In this document: positions 1 to 12,649 of the stretch, piece by piece
How positions within the stretch are numbered: the first letter of the stretch is position 1
How the letters are laid out: each line of letters starts with the position of its first letter
Assembly: GCA_023512835.1 (NCBI GenBank)
Contig: CM042092.1
Location: 2,567,293 to 2,631,292, forward strand
Length of the DNA: 64,000 nt
Direction: 5' to 3'
Source of the DNA: Taxillus chinensis
Taxonomy: Eukaryota > Streptophyta > Magnoliopsida > Santalales > Loranthaceae
Translations under genes and position numbers: made by a program
Notes under the pieces: generated by a model
What the model was told of the DNA's origin: nothing
Databases searched by the model: none
What the model saw: the letters and a program-made list of their open reading frames with translations, nothing else

Positions 1-380
1 CTCCTTTTATTTCATCACAACCAATTTATAAAACAATGAAACAATTGCATATCACCATGACTCCTATTTTGTAGATACATCTTTCCCTAATAATTGCCCT
101 TTCCCAATGGAACAACTAAATGCAAATATTTATTTATTTAAGAAACTCCTATTATTTTGCAGTAATTCCTTCACGCAGACTTGAACCAATTCATGCACGC
201 TAATCCCTTTATCATGAATCCACATATCTCAGGTTTTGTTTGGGCATTCTTCTGGATCGACATGGCTATACAGATAGTTGTATCATCTCCACGTAAGGAG
301 AGATGCATGTTTATACGAAGAGGTGCACATACAAAACGCTAGTAGCAAAAAACACATTTTGTCCATAGCAAAGAGAGAAC
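1..380. other. AT-rich flank, no gene seen
   Basis: No recognisable coding, RNA or repeat signal was found. It is the left flank of the solo LTR; its last five bases (376-380, AGAAC) form the probable left target duplication of that LTR. Confidence 0.5.
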
Positions 381-1607
381 TGTTGGATCAAACCCAAATT
401 TTGGATGATGCGGATAAAATCCTATGTAATTTGATTTGAGATCTTTCAATGTCTATTCTAACTTGTTGTAGAAGATAAGTTAAACTGGATCTATACTCGT
501 GAGGGCAAAGCTAAGGACATGATGCATAATCCTGATCCGAATCTACGTGAGTGTCGACAATCGACTTGGTAAATAACCAAGTCATCACTTGATACAGAGT
601 AAGGATTATTAGAGTAGATTAAGTACTAAAAGATTTGGACTAAGGAATCCGGGTCTTTACTCGAATAAACTAAGTTATAAAGACACGGAATAAGAATCCT
701 AGTCTTATACTCGCGCGGAGTAAGGAAGGATTTGTCCGGAATAAGAACCCAAATATTTTGCACGGAGTAAGGAAAAGAGATGCGGAGTAAGCAATCCGAG
801 CTTTTACTCTCACACGGAATAAGGAAGCGCTGACACGGAGTATGAAATCTGAGTACTTCTCTAATGCGGAGTAAGGAATCTTGCGACGGAATAAGGATCC
901 GAGTAACTAGTTGACACGGAATAAGCAACTACAGATGTAGAGTAAGGATCCGAGCACTCTTGAGATGGAGTAAGGAACCTTTCAACGGAGTAAGATGATA
1001 TTGCTCCAACTTCTATCCTTATCATTTCAGTGCATGCAAACTCATAAGTTCGTTGTGTCCTAATGTAAGAAGAAATCCGTTGAAGACATTTAAGTCATCT
1101 TACACGTGTATCACACGGATACATGGAGCGAACTTCAATGCACTTAGAACTATATAAAATGAAGTTAATTCATTTATACTTCCAACATTTTGAGCTCCAC
1201 ATCCGTAACATTAATACTGAGGATCTTTCTAAGAAGATTTGATGAAGCTCAGCAGCCAAGATGTTCTATTCCAAGAATGTTGTCTTAGGATGTCTATAAA
1301 TATACTTGTAATATTTACTTGTACGAGGGCGTGAAATATACTTTGGCTTGTGTGTGCGTAATTGTAAAAGAGTGCTACTGTAAAAGAGAGATATTCTTCC
1401 AGTAGATTCAAGCTAGTGCAAACAACTTTATCTGTTATACAATTTATTGTAATTATCTTTTGATAATAATACAAATTACTTCCATTATCAAATTGTCTTC
1501 CGCATTGTCTTAACCTTTCAGTCTGAATTAGTATTGTGCCAAAAGAGTGAGAAAAAAGTTTTTAAAATAGTCTATTCACCCCCCCTCTAGGCTTCCCGGG
1601 ACTAACA
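381..1607 (+). repeat. Solo LTR, probably Ty1/copia (SIRE/Maximus-like), 1227 bp
   Basis: It begins TGTTGGATCAAACCC and ends with the CTATTCACCCCCCC...GGGACTAACA terminus that I associate with SIRE/Maximus-type plant copia LTRs. The flanks are AGAAC (376-380) and AGAAT (1608-1612), a 4/5 target-site duplication, so this is a solo LTR left by recombination. A TATA box (TATATAAAAT, 1151-1160) lies 770 bp into the LTR and would mark the U3/R boundary. Between about 640 and 990 the U3 carries degenerate short repeats of the type CGGAGTAAGGAATCCGAG. No coding region is supported inside. The family assignment rests on the ends only. Confidence 0.7.
1151..1160 (+). promoter_or_regulatory. TATA box of the solo LTR
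   Basis: TATATAAAAT sits about 450 bp upstream of the LTR 3' end, the expected place for a U3 promoter in an LTR of this size. Confidence 0.45.
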
Positions 1608-1839
1608 AGAATACACAACACAATTGAGAGAATCACCCTAGCTTATATGCAAGAAAGGAGGGAGGGAGGATTGCTATTATTGTGATGGAAGTTTCATCAT
1701 TGACATAAATGTGGTAGGTCAAAATTATTCTTATGGGAAGTTGATCACAATGAGTAAGCTAACTATGGCAAAGGAAGTGAAGAAAAGACACTAAAATAAG
1801 CTAAGAAACCTACTACACTAAATGTTATGAAGCAGTTTG

Positions 1840-3790
1840 AAGAGATTTTGCTAAACTACAAGGCCTATCCCGTTTTAAGAGCAAAGATCACAGAATAGAA
1901 CTATTGAAAAGTTCCAAACCTACTTGAATTCGACCCTATAGATATCTCTATTATCAAAAAGTAGAAATAGAGGGATTGGTGGCTAAAATGTTGAAGAATG
2001 GTATCATAAGGGGAAGACATAGCCCGTACTCATCTCCTATGTTGCTAATTAAGAAAGTTGATGGTAACTCATGGTTGTATGTGAACTATCACCCTCAATA
2101 ATAAAGATATAGTGAAATATAAGTATGATATTCCTAACATAGATGAATTATTGGATGAGTTATACGGGGTTGAAATATTTTCTGAATTAGATTTATGTTT
2201 TGGCTATCACTAAATTAGAATGTATGATACAAATATTCCCAAAACTACTTTTAGAGCCCATGAGGGACATTATGAATTTTTGGTGATGTTCTTTGGGCTT
2301 ACTAATGCCCCCTTTATGTTTTAAGGATTGATAAATGAAATATTTAAACTCTATCTCAAGAAGTCCTTGGTAGATCATATGCAACATTTACATATATTTA
2401 TGAAAATTCTAAATGCTCATAAGTTGTTTGCAAAGAAAAGTAAATGTGTTTGGTTGTGATGAAGTGAAGTATATAGGACACTTAATTTTTGGAATGGAGT
2501 GAAAGTTGATCCCAAAAATTATCATCTATGCAAATTTGGTCATTGCCCAAGAATTTAAAAGCCTTAACGGGTTTTTGGGCTTTACTGGATACTACAAAAC
2601 ATTTATGTAAAATTATAGTGCAATTAATGTCCTCCTTATAGCTCTATTAAAAAAATGCCTTCACATGGAAGAATAAAGCCCAAACATCTTCTAGAAGGCA
2701 TAAAAATCCATGGTTAGTCCTCATATTATAAAGTTGCTTGATTTTACTAGAACTGTTGTAGTGGAATGTGATGCTTATAAGCTACTCAGATATGATTTTG
2801 TGGCAGAGTACAAACGCGAGGAGACAAATAAGCTAATTGATACCTTCTCAAGACTATCATCTTTTGAACAAAAATCCAAACCTATGAAATCATAACCAAC
2901 AATACCAGTATCCAAACCTTCCATTCGTAAATACAAGCCATTATCCTTTTGCAAATACAATGGGTGAAAAAGTTAAAGAATTTTTACCCACAAGATTCCC
3001 AATTAGAGTTGTTAAGCCACTACCATCAAGGAATCTTGGACCAATCTCAATACCAACCGCAATGGCCTACCTTATATATATATATATATATATAAACAAG
3101 TTGCATCTTAAAGGTTTGGTGTCATTCCAGCAATAGATCTTGCAATAACTCCATAGCAGTCCATTAAGTGGCCAGATAGGGTGTTCATAATTTATGCAAG
3201 AATATAAAAAAGGAGTTTTCTAGGCTTGGTCTAAAAAGAGATGTTTGAACATTTGTCAGAGAATGCGACAAATATCAAAGGAATAAGGTAGAAAAATATT
3301 CTGCCTCCAGCCAACCGTTAACAATTTCTACAAGAAATTGAAAACACATCAACATAAATTTTATTGAAGGTTTGTAACTTTCAAATGAGCATACAGTTAT
3401 AATGGTGGTAGACTAGCAGTAGACCGATTAAGTAAATTTGTTCATTTTATATCTCTAATTCATTCCTATATTGTTGTATTAGTATCAAGGGTTGTATTTT
3501 TTGACAATATCTTTAAATTATATGGTTTTCCATTAACCATTGTCGGTTTCAAAGATCTATTGTTTACTAGTTAGTTTTGGATTGAGTTGTTTTGGATTAG
3601 TGGTATTGAGCTCTTGTTAAGCTCAGCATATCATTTGTAAATAGATGGCCAAAATGAAATTAGTAACAAAGGAGGAACTTCCTAGGAGATATACCTTGTG
3701 ACTAGACTAGGTGGCTATCTATGGTAGAAATTGTGTTTAATACCTCTAAACATACTTCTACCAAGATTTGACCTTTTGAGGTGAGTCTAC
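1840..3790 (+). pseudogene. Decayed Ty3/gypsy pol (RT, RNase H, integrase)
   Basis: Broken plus-strand translation shows a gypsy pol in the usual order. RT lies at about 1840-2460 with recognisable blocks YYQKVEIEGLV, GIIRGRHSPYSSPMLLIKK and [11 protein letters not shown]. The downstream GFLGFTGYYKTF block is near 2565. An RNase H scrap lies at 2710-2895, where the VVVECDA block runs directly into YDFVAEYKREETNKLIDTFS, so the middle of RNase H is deleted. Integrase lies at about 3080-3790, with a CX2C-type zinc-finger half (RECDKYQRNK) and the VDRLSKFVHF core start. In-frame stops and indels are frequent, so it is dead. The motif set resembles Reina-like chromoviruses, but no chromodomain remains. 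No LTRs could be paired with it. Confidence 0.75.
3073..3094. repeat. (TA)n microsatellite
   Basis: A run of about eleven TA dinucleotides inside the decayed gypsy pol. Confidence 0.9.
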
Positions 3791-3794
3791 GGCT

Positions 3795-3985
3795 AACTAG
3801 GACTGTAAATGAACCAAACATTCATGAATAAACTTGCGTTTGACTTTGTAAAAGATTGTTTATATTCGTTCATTAAGGAATAGTACTATTAGCAAACACT
3901 ATTGTTATATTCGTGAACACGTTCATGAACGTTCGCAAATAAGTGTTCACGAACAGTTCGTGAATACTATTCATATTTGTAAAAA
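3795..3985. repeat. Palindrome-rich repeat with GTTCRTGAAC motifs, probable transposon end
   Basis: The block starts TAGGACTGTAAATGAACC and contains a cluster of short palindromes (TTCGTGAA, GTTCATGAAC, GTTCACGAAC) before dissolving into AT-rich DNA. The start resembles the TAGGG-type terminus of hAT-like plant elements, but no partner end or target duplication was found. Treat it as an unclassified, truncated repeat. Confidence 0.35.
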
Positions 3986-5089
3986 TTATTTGTAAATAAA
4001 AAATTAATAAATTAATTAATATATATATAAATTATTTTATTAAATATAATTTATTAAATATATACTTTTATACTATTATTAAATAAAAAATATTTTTTTA
4101 TTTTTTATTACTATTATTATAATATTATCATGCATTATATATAATAATTATTTAAACATATTAAATAAAAATAACATAATTAAACAGTTAATTAATTGTG
4201 CTTTTTTATGACTCCTTCGGATTCATTTACAGCCTACAGCTAATCCCCTCCACGATTGATTCTATATGAACCTAGTTTAACAAGGATACAAGCACTAGAT
4301 GAGGAGCTTAGAAGCTGACAGCTTATAAATAAGTCAGTGCAAGAAAACTAAAGAGGTATAGGAAGGGATGAAATTTCATGCCAATCATGGAAAGCACGAA
4401 ACAGAGTATACCTGTGCTTATGGCCCTGCCGACAGATGACTGGCACACGGAGAAGAAACCTCAAGTAGTCTCCCTAATATTATGGCCCCTTTGGAGTAAT
4501 TAACATAAAAAAAACTAACATACCTGCTGGATCTACATACTGAATCTCAAATCTATTCACCTTCCCACGTTCAATGCCTCAAGAAGACGTTAGGGGACCA
4601 TATTTAGCCATTAGCCCAACTTCCGAGAGTCACTAGTGATGGAGTTCTAGCATTTGAAACTAAGAAAATCCTGAGATAGAAGAATATTCAAAAAGAGAAG
4701 GCAGGCTGGAACAGAGGTGTTGGATCTATGGAAAGGAGGATTTGCAGAAGTTTCAACTTGGATAGAATATGGAGAGGTAGTTGTGTCATGCCAATCATGG
4801 AGCTTTTTTTGACAAATAGCTTTAATAAACTTGTAAAAATTTGAACAAAAATACGTGGTCAGCCATGCTCTCAAATTCACATAAGCCACCCACACAAAAT
4901 TTCAATTTAACCCAATTTTTATATAAATATATTTATAACAATGTAGCTCACTGAACTTCAAAAATCACAATATATAATAGCTTAGAATTTTATTTCGCTC
5001 TTTCCACAGAAAATTACGTCTTCTACCGAAAACATCCGAATCAGCACGTCGCTGTGAAGACACTATCTCCGTTGTTGGCGTCCAAAATC
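3986..5089. other. AT-rich intergenic DNA downstream of the CNNM gene
   Basis: Very AT-rich to about 4200, then mixed. It should contain the 3' UTR of the minus-strand CNNM gene just below 5090. No convincing ORF was recognised; the short open stretches near 4650-4900 show no family features. Confidence 0.4.
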
Positions 5090-8000
5090 TCATTCAACCT
5101 TTGTTGAGTTATGATCATCATCCGGACACTTCCTCGGTGTTCTGCCCCCCTGAAGAAGTGAATAACCAAAAGATGGTATATGAAGATAAATATTGTAACA
5201 ATTAATTACACGATATCCTACTTGATGAAGCAATATCGGATGCATTAGGGTTCAGGATACTTATGAGATTAGACTAACAATATGCTCATACAAAAATTAA
5301 AACGGTTATTAGGTTGTCATATGTAAGGGGTACTTCCTACACTGATTGATTGGTACCCTTTTGGAAGTACAATTTTTATTAGATATTATGACTAGATTAC
5401 CCTTTAAATATGCCCATACGAATTTTATCTTGGGCCTTATACCAACACCCAGAAACCCGCAACCCAAAACACAACACAATTTTCAAGTCAAGGATGAAAA
5501 TATTACTGATGCAGTCAGTCTTATTCAGGCACAAACAATACACTATATTGAGTTTAAAAGGGACTACAACAGTACTACAGATTATTAGTGCCATACCATT
5601 AGCAGCTCTCACTAATAGGCTTGTGGTCATTATTTGTGCAGCACGGGTTCCATTTCTATTCTAATGTTTTCTACTAATTATTTTATGACGATAAAACTGG
5701 ATGGCAGCTACCTCCAACGAATTTTCTTTTTGTACTAGTGTAAGCCTTCTAATCTACTCGTCCCATCACAATGGATTTTGAGTTTACTAAGTTATTATAT
5801 TATCCCAAATAAGGCAATAAATCATGAACAGCCTTAGTTTCAATTCCTAAAATGTTCTATAACAAACAATAGCTGCATGAGCAACTAACAATCAAATGGG
5901 ATAATGCATTAAACTTCACTTACAATTCCCTTTTGGCTAGTTATCCTCCTCACTGACGGAGCTCGTGCCATTGATGAAGCAGCTGCTGCAGCAGCCACAC
6001 GAATCCTGCAAAAGAGGATAAATTTAATTGCTAACTTTTTCCCATTTCTATTCAGTCACCTCATACTGTTGCTAGCAACAAATTTTACCTTTTATGTACG
6101 TCAACGAACTCATCTGTCTCATCTACTATCTCCTCCTGCATTAATAAAAAAAAAGACATCATAACAATCCATATATGGTTTTCTGAAACCTGAAGAAACT
6201 CATAAAAACCCAAGGAAGCAGAAAATAACCTGCAGAAGCTCTTCAAAAACATCCTCCAGTGTGATGATCCCTATGACATCACCATCTTCAATATCTTCCA
6301 ACACATGTAGCGATCCATTTGTTGCTACATCACCACGTTGCTTATTTACTGTGATTGGCCTTGAGGTCTTCTCAATATCAACAACAACACTTTCAGGTTT
6401 TTCATCTGCCACCTTTGATATCAAAGGAGTTGTTAATTGAGAATCTCCACCATTCACTGTGTTTTTCTCAAATATTTCTCCATCTATAATCCGAGGTGTA
6501 TTCTTGCCTCTTCCTTTATTCTTTACCACAGCTGCCATATGACTACTACCCTTTTGAAACTCATTCAGTATATCATATAAAGGCATGTCTCTGGGAACCC
6601 TGAGGGATATAACCACACGAGAAGACATCATATATTATGCTAATGGTACGCTATATGCACGCACATGTGAAGGATGAACAAACAAGCACACCGTGGAATT
6701 CTCCGGATTGAAACAGCACTCACTGGGGTCTCTGTTTCAGGTCGCACAGTGAGGAGGCTCTTTACCTATTCCAACACCAAGTCAAAATGATAATAAAAAT
6801 ATGCCAATACATGGGGATTATGAACAAATACGGGATGAATTGTAAAGCATCATAACAAAAAGAAGAAATAAACTTGGTGGAGAAGCGCTAGGTTTTATTG
6901 CATACCAGTAGAAGTCCAATTACATTTTTTGGATTTCCATTGTACACTGGAACTCGGCTGTGACCCCGTGCAAGAATTTTTCCCATTGCCTCCCTGAATC
7001 AACATAGAAAAAGTGAAGTCTCTGCTCGCTTCGAACCCAAAGAGAACAGACATAATATAGTTCTTCATCATCAATATTTATGAAAAAAATAGAAATACAA
7101 CAGATAAGTTTGGAAAAACTAACAGGCCATCAAGCTATCTTCTGCATAGCACAGCACATGTAAAGTACAACGTTTTATGGTTAACGAAGTTGACGACAGA
7201 ATAATGACCTTAACCACAACCACCAAAAGAATAAAAAGTAACAGGCAGACACAATGCTTGACTGCTATAACCTCCTCCTCCTCCCCAACAAATAAACCGA
7301 ACCAGCCAGCCGTAATTCCAATAATAAGAGGTCGGTTATACAAGGGTCCTTCTTTTCCAAATATTTCTATCGGCCACCATCCTTTTTTACGGTGAAAACC
7401 CGAATAATTTTTTTCCTAAATTGTAAGTTATTATTGAGAGACTTGGCCATATATATAGGTTGGCCATATATATAGGTTGAGCCCTAGCCTCCTAGGGAAT
7501 TATGTATGCCCCAGAGAATTATGTATGCCCGGCATGAAAATCAATTTAAAAATAATGAGTTTCACAACAGCTATCAATGTACAGAATGAACCTAGATTTT
7601 CACAGAGAAGTATAATGAATGAAGTGAAAAAAAGTAACACAAAATCTACAAAACAAAATCAGGAGAAAACTCACCAGTCAAGTTTTGAATTGACATCCAA
7701 GGAGAATGTTGACTCAATAGGTGTCATTGCCTCTGCAGCGGTCTGTCAAAATAGGACAGTGAGAAAATGATAGCTCCAGTTGAAGCAAAGCCATTGAATT
7801 GCAAAGTAAGTGATTGGTGATGCATTCGAGGCATAATATTTATTATTAAAAGAATTACAGTAACCAGAAGTGCACATAAATAAGTCAATAAAATCTAGTA
7901 ATATATCTTTCATCACCATACTAATTTGAAAGTGTCGTATACCTTTTCAGTTAAATCTAATGCTCCGCTAATTATTGTTGTCTCATCATGTGTGAGTTCA

Positions 8001-9961
8001 CCACCCTTGCCAGCCTAGGAACAGCACAGGTAGAAGAAAAAAGCAAAATTTAGTCGAACTTATTATGCTCAAATGGTTTCATCAACCCAGCATATTCATA
8101 ATATCACTACCATGAGATTACAACAATCATAAAACTTAAACATTAATTTAGTTTACCTCCTGACCGTGGATTGAGACAAGGGCCTTCAATTGAGCTCGCC
8201 TAAACAGTGGGTCATTATGCCCTAGTACCCAGTCAAGAATCTGCACTTGGAAAAAATATCATATGTAGCTACAAGAATTCAGCAGAAAGCAGTAAATACA
8301 TCAAATTAAAATTTTCACTAATGATCTTTAAAAGAGAGAATAATTAAATACAGAAGTACATATCAGAAAAAAAATGATAGCATATATATAAAATTTGCCC
8401 TTATATTATATGATTCTACATGTTTTTCTTTTAAAATAGATTTCAGCATAAATATTAGTAGTTTACATACATATTCTATTTGGTGCCAATAGATTTAAAA
8501 AAACAAGCAATGGAAGAAAATTCCAGCATACAACAATAGTTAATGCATGTGATGAGAGCCATTAAACTGGAAATCAAAACAAGTCAACTGAATGCTACAG
8601 ATCCTAACCAAACAAATTGAAGGTAACACTAGTTTGGCTCATTTGAACGGATTAGTATTTTAAGTTATCATTTATCTTCTTAAAACATCTATCTATGTTT
8701 TAAGCCTTCCTTCCCTTGGGAAGCCAATACAGTTCAATGTTCAATCTTAATTGAACAAAGACTGTTTCCAAATGCACTAAATGTCTCCAAATGTCCACTA
8801 TCAAAGGTGATATAACAAAATCTTCTATCTTCAACGAAATATTTCAATTTTAAATGATAAGATAATAATTACAATGATTTATGAAGTTGCTAGAAGTTTG
8901 TGATAGAATAGAGTTTATGAAAATAATAATGTGACCCTACTTCAAAAGGAAATTATATAAAAAAAGAAGAAGAAAGAAGCCACCTTGCCAATAGGATATG
9001 CTATTGGATAACAAAGTATCATTAAGATACGCACAAGCCACACAAAATTTGCACCTACAGAAAGTCCATATCTTGTACATATAGCTTGTGGAATAACCTG
9101 TCAAATTAATAAAGGATAAAATTTATATCACTAATACGTTACAGCCTAGTTTAACAATGAAGCATGAAAGATTTAAGGAAATGCACCTCTCCAAAGGCTA
9201 GAACAAATGTCACAGAGAGAACAATTGCAAGAAATTGATTGAAAAGCTTATCCAGGTAAATAGGAAGTGCCTGTACAATACAAGTAAAGAGCTATTACCT
9301 ATCACCAAATGTTAAGCATAAAAGATTAACAGACGAAGTATAGGAGAGAACAGATAAGCATAAATAAGGCCACTGCCAAATGATAGGATTTTACACCATA
9401 TGCTGTACACTTTGGAAGCTTCAATGGATTCCAGGATCAAAGTTAAGGGTGACTACCACAAAAAAATTAAATTTCAAATTCCAAGACAACCTGTGATTTC
9501 TATATACAAAAAAAGGGAAAAGAAAAACAAAGCTAAGGTTCAATTAGTTACCTCCATGGCACATGCATTACAGAGAAGTAGAGTTACAAGAAGCTGATGT
9601 TGCTTTTGAACCACAGGGAGGATTGAAGCTGCATATATATTATAAGAATTAACCAAAAAAAAAAGAAGAAAAGAAAACGACGCAAGTAGACAATTAAGAA
9701 TCCTTTAATGTAGTCAATTCTCCCAATAGGCAACCATTACCTATTGCATACATATTAATGAGGAGGAACACAATTTTTTTTATGTTGCTAACACATCACT
9801 CAGGCACAGTTTGTTTCAAGTAAAATATTATTCAAAAAACATTTTCCTGTCTTTTCAAGTGTTTGCATGGTGAAAAATATTTTTTTTCATTTATTACATC
9901 ATGAAAAATTGGTGAATGAATCAATTTAAAAAAAATCAGGGTTATTTGTATGGAAAATGAC

Positions 9962-10002
<41 letters not shown>

Positions 10003-10914
10003 AACAAGCACGCACACTAAATACAAAATGGGTGAAAATATTCCGCCCATAAACTATTTTTTCTTTTTTCCTCTCAGAATGTTTTCTCCTGAGAATACTT
10101 ACCAAATTTTCTCATTTTCCATGAAACAAATAGAACTTAGTTACATCTGGTTTGACTGTTCACAGTTTTTGGGATCAACACCTAAAATGTGACACCAAAA
10201 TATCAGGTTGCAAACTAGACTCTATCCGTTGAAATGTTTAATCCATCCCATACCAGCCTCCTTCCAGTAACAGCTTGCATGGTGGGAAAACAGTATCTCT
10301 TTGTCCAACTAATATACTTTTAGAAGGAATTTTATCGTGAAAAAAATCGTCTTCATCCCATTTATAGTACCCCATACAAGCATCAGTGTTCACGAGTGCC
10401 AAAGCTCAAATCAAGTGGAGGGAGCACAATGGAATTTGTTTGGTGATGAAATTGCTGGCGAGTATAGAATTAACTATTTTCATTTGTTTGAGGTATTGAT
10501 TCACATTTAAATCATCGGACAACACTTTACTACAACCTATTCAACACTCAAATCACCAAATTTAAATCAGTGTGGGGACCAATATTAAGCTTGAATGTTC
10601 CTACAAACCAACCAAACACGACCCAATTGACCCGGAACCAGAACATAATCCGAGGAAAACAACAGCAAACCTGCTTGCTTCTTCTCGGCGGAGGAGCCGC
10701 TGCGCTGGAGGATTTCGAGGTCGACGAGACTGAGAGACATGAGTCCTAGGGTGAGACCGGACATGATACCTGCGAAGAGCACTAGCGCGCAGGAGATTCC
10801 AGCGTACGCGAGCCACCAGAAGGATCCGAAGGCTATGCCTTGGGACTCTGCGGACACCTTGGTCGTGGCCATCGCCGCCAGTCGAGCAACGGCCAACGCG
10901 TTTATCAACTGCAT
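5090..10914 (-). CDS. CBSDUF: CNNM/DUF21 plus CBS-pair membrane protein, 13 exons, 487 aa, complete
   Basis: Coding exons on the minus strand: 10914-10671, 9628-9552, 9270-9187, 9097-8984, 8240-8157, 8014-7943, 7742-7675, 6993-6906, 6765-6692, 6599-6230, 6135-6089, 6005-5924, 5149-5090. They total 1464 nt (487 codons plus TGA). Every junction is GT-AG and phases match. The N-terminus reads [16 protein letters not shown] membrane segment follows (about 33-60, including [15 protein letters not shown]), then the DUF21/CNNM core (about 35-205, with [20 protein letters not shown] and [17 protein letters not shown]). The CBS pair runs from about 226 ([16 protein letters not shown]) to about 430 ([18 protein letters not shown]), interrupted by a variable insert of about 75 residues encoded by the 370-nt exon. 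The C-terminal tail is basic, with an alanine run. By family knowledge these proteins resemble CNNM magnesium transporters and plant MGR/CBSDUF proteins (Arabidopsis At4g14240 group); transport function is inferred. An in-frame ATG at 11046 exists, but the family start favours 10914. Confidence 0.93.
9960..10003. repeat. Compound (CT)n(CA)n microsatellite in intron 1
   Basis: A CT run passes directly into a CA run within the first intron (9629-10670) of the CNNM gene. Confidence 0.9.
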
Positions 10915-11435
10915 TGTTTTGCTGTTGCTTTTGGTTCGTCCCCTCTCCTCTTTTATGTGTCCCTCGTATCGGGTCGGAGACTCCCACCGATCGGGGCCTA
11001 TGATTATTAATATTGGTTCGTATGCTAGTTTGGTAAAAAAAAACATTTATGGTAAAAAGCAAAAAGAACCTTTTAAAAATTAACTATATAATTTTTTAAA
11101 ATTTTAAAATACTAATATTAACTTTAAGCATCCAAATATATAAAAAGAGCTACGAGCTTAAAATTTAAAAATTAATAATAATAATATTTTTTAAAACAAT
11201 CATATTTTCTTTTAAATTATCAAATATTTATATACTTTTAGAATTTTTAATATTTTTTAAATTATAATTTATTAAACACTCACGTATTTATTTTTATAGT
11301 ATATTTTTAGTACAACTAAAAGTAATTTCTTGTAAAAGTATAACATTAATAAACTGAGTCATTGATCAATAAGGGCACGATTCTAATTCAGGCACAATAA
11401 TTATTCTGGATTATTGGATTTCTTCTCAAGTCAAC
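10915..11435. other. 5' flank of the CNNM gene, AT-rich
   Basis: The 100 bases upstream of the start codon are moderately GC-rich with CT-rich and AG-rich stretches, as in a plant 5' UTR. Beyond about 11040 the sequence is strongly AT-rich until the gypsy fragment starts. No certain TATA box was found. Confidence 0.4.
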
Positions 11436-11439
11436 TGTT

Positions 11440-12356
11440 TAGATTATACTTTTATATTAGTGAGATCGTGAGGTTAAATAGGGTGCCCTCATCTATTATA
11501 TCGGATAGAGATGCGAGATTTCCATCCCGATTTTAGAGGCTTTAGGAACAAAGCTGAACTTGGGTACAAATTTTTATCATAAGACGGATGGTCAATCTAA
11601 GAAGACGATTCAGACCTTGGATGATATGTTGCGCGCATATGTGTTGGATTTCAAGGGCTCATGGGCCACTCATATACCTTTGGTAGAGTTTGCATACAAC
11701 AACAGCTATCGGGCGTCCATTGGGATGACACCATTTGAGGCCCTGTGAGAGGCCTTGTTGGTCTGCTCCATTGTGTTGGACTGAGGTGGGCGAGACAACT
11801 CTTTTGGGACCACAACTGGTCCAGGAGGGCACCAAGAAGATGAAAATGATTTGTCAACATTTATTGACAGCAGAGTAGGCAGAAATCCTATGCAGATTAG
11901 AAGCAGAGACCTTTAGAGTTTTTAGTGGGTGATCACGTATTCCTCCGTGTGTTCCCGATGAAAGGACATCGATGGTTTGGCAAGGGTTCCAAGCTATTGC
12001 TGAGATTTATTGGCCCTCTTGAGATTCCGGATTAGGTTGGCCCTATGGCGTATCGATTGGCTCTTCTACCACGAATGAGAAGGGTGCACAGTGTGTTCTA
12101 CGTGTTGCAGTTGCAGAAATATCATCCAGACATAGCGCATGTGATTAATTGTGGTGATTTAGATATTGCTGATGATATCTATGTTATTTAAGTTCTTATT
12201 TGGGTATTGGACAAGCAGGAGAAGCTTTCGTGAGGCAAAGTTATCCCTTTGGTTCATGTATTATGGAGACACCGTGGCATGGAGGAGGAGACATGGAAAC
12301 GTGAGGTAGAGATATAGGGGCATTACACCGAGTTGTTCAAGGATGAACAATCCTGA
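11440..12356 (+). pseudogene. Tekay/Del-type chromovirus integrase 3' part with chromodomain, broken
   Basis: This is the right-hand end of a gypsy pol on the plus strand. It starts inside the integrase core (SDRDARF near 11500), continues through an open stretch at 11560-11748 (HKTDGQSKKTIQTLDDMLRA, VEFAYNNSYRASIGMTPFEA), then the post-core domain and a chromodomain-like tail (KVIPLVHVLW, MEEETWKRE) ending KDEQS-stop near 12354. The same blocks in the same order occur in the complete element at 40245-49403, so both belong to one clade. Stops and frameshifts break it, and everything upstream of the integrase core is missing. Confidence 0.8.
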
Positions 12357-12630
12357 AGGTGGGTGGTGGCGAGAGCCTTAGATGGTATGTCTTTAGAGAG
12401 AGCCTTATATGGTATTGTTTGTATGCTTAGTATGTATTGTCTTATCATTCTATATTGTTGTGAGCTGTGAGCTATGGTACGCCCGTGTGATGGGTGACAT
12501 ATGAGTGGCATGTTTGTGTGTTTTAAATGTTATGTGGGGACTTTGAGTTTAGATTTTGTGATGGATTTGTTGAGTTTAAGTGTGACTTTGTGTTGTTGTT
12601 TGGCTCCTATGTTTTTTTCAGGGATGAAAA

Positions 12631-12649
12631 GTCTTTAAGTGGGAGAGGA
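12631..12649 (+). other. Polypurine tract of the + strand Tekay-type fragment
   Basis: A purine tract (AAGTGGGAGAGGA) sits immediately before the LTR start TGTAATGACCCG. It closely matches the AAGGGGGAGAGGA tract in front of the TGTAAGGACCCG LTR of the complete element. Confidence 0.75.

Noticed and set aside
10915..11046. Upstream in-frame ATG extending the CNNM protein by 44 residues
   Set aside because: The extension looks like translated 5' UTR, and the family N-terminus begins at the ATG at 10914 with MQLINAL.
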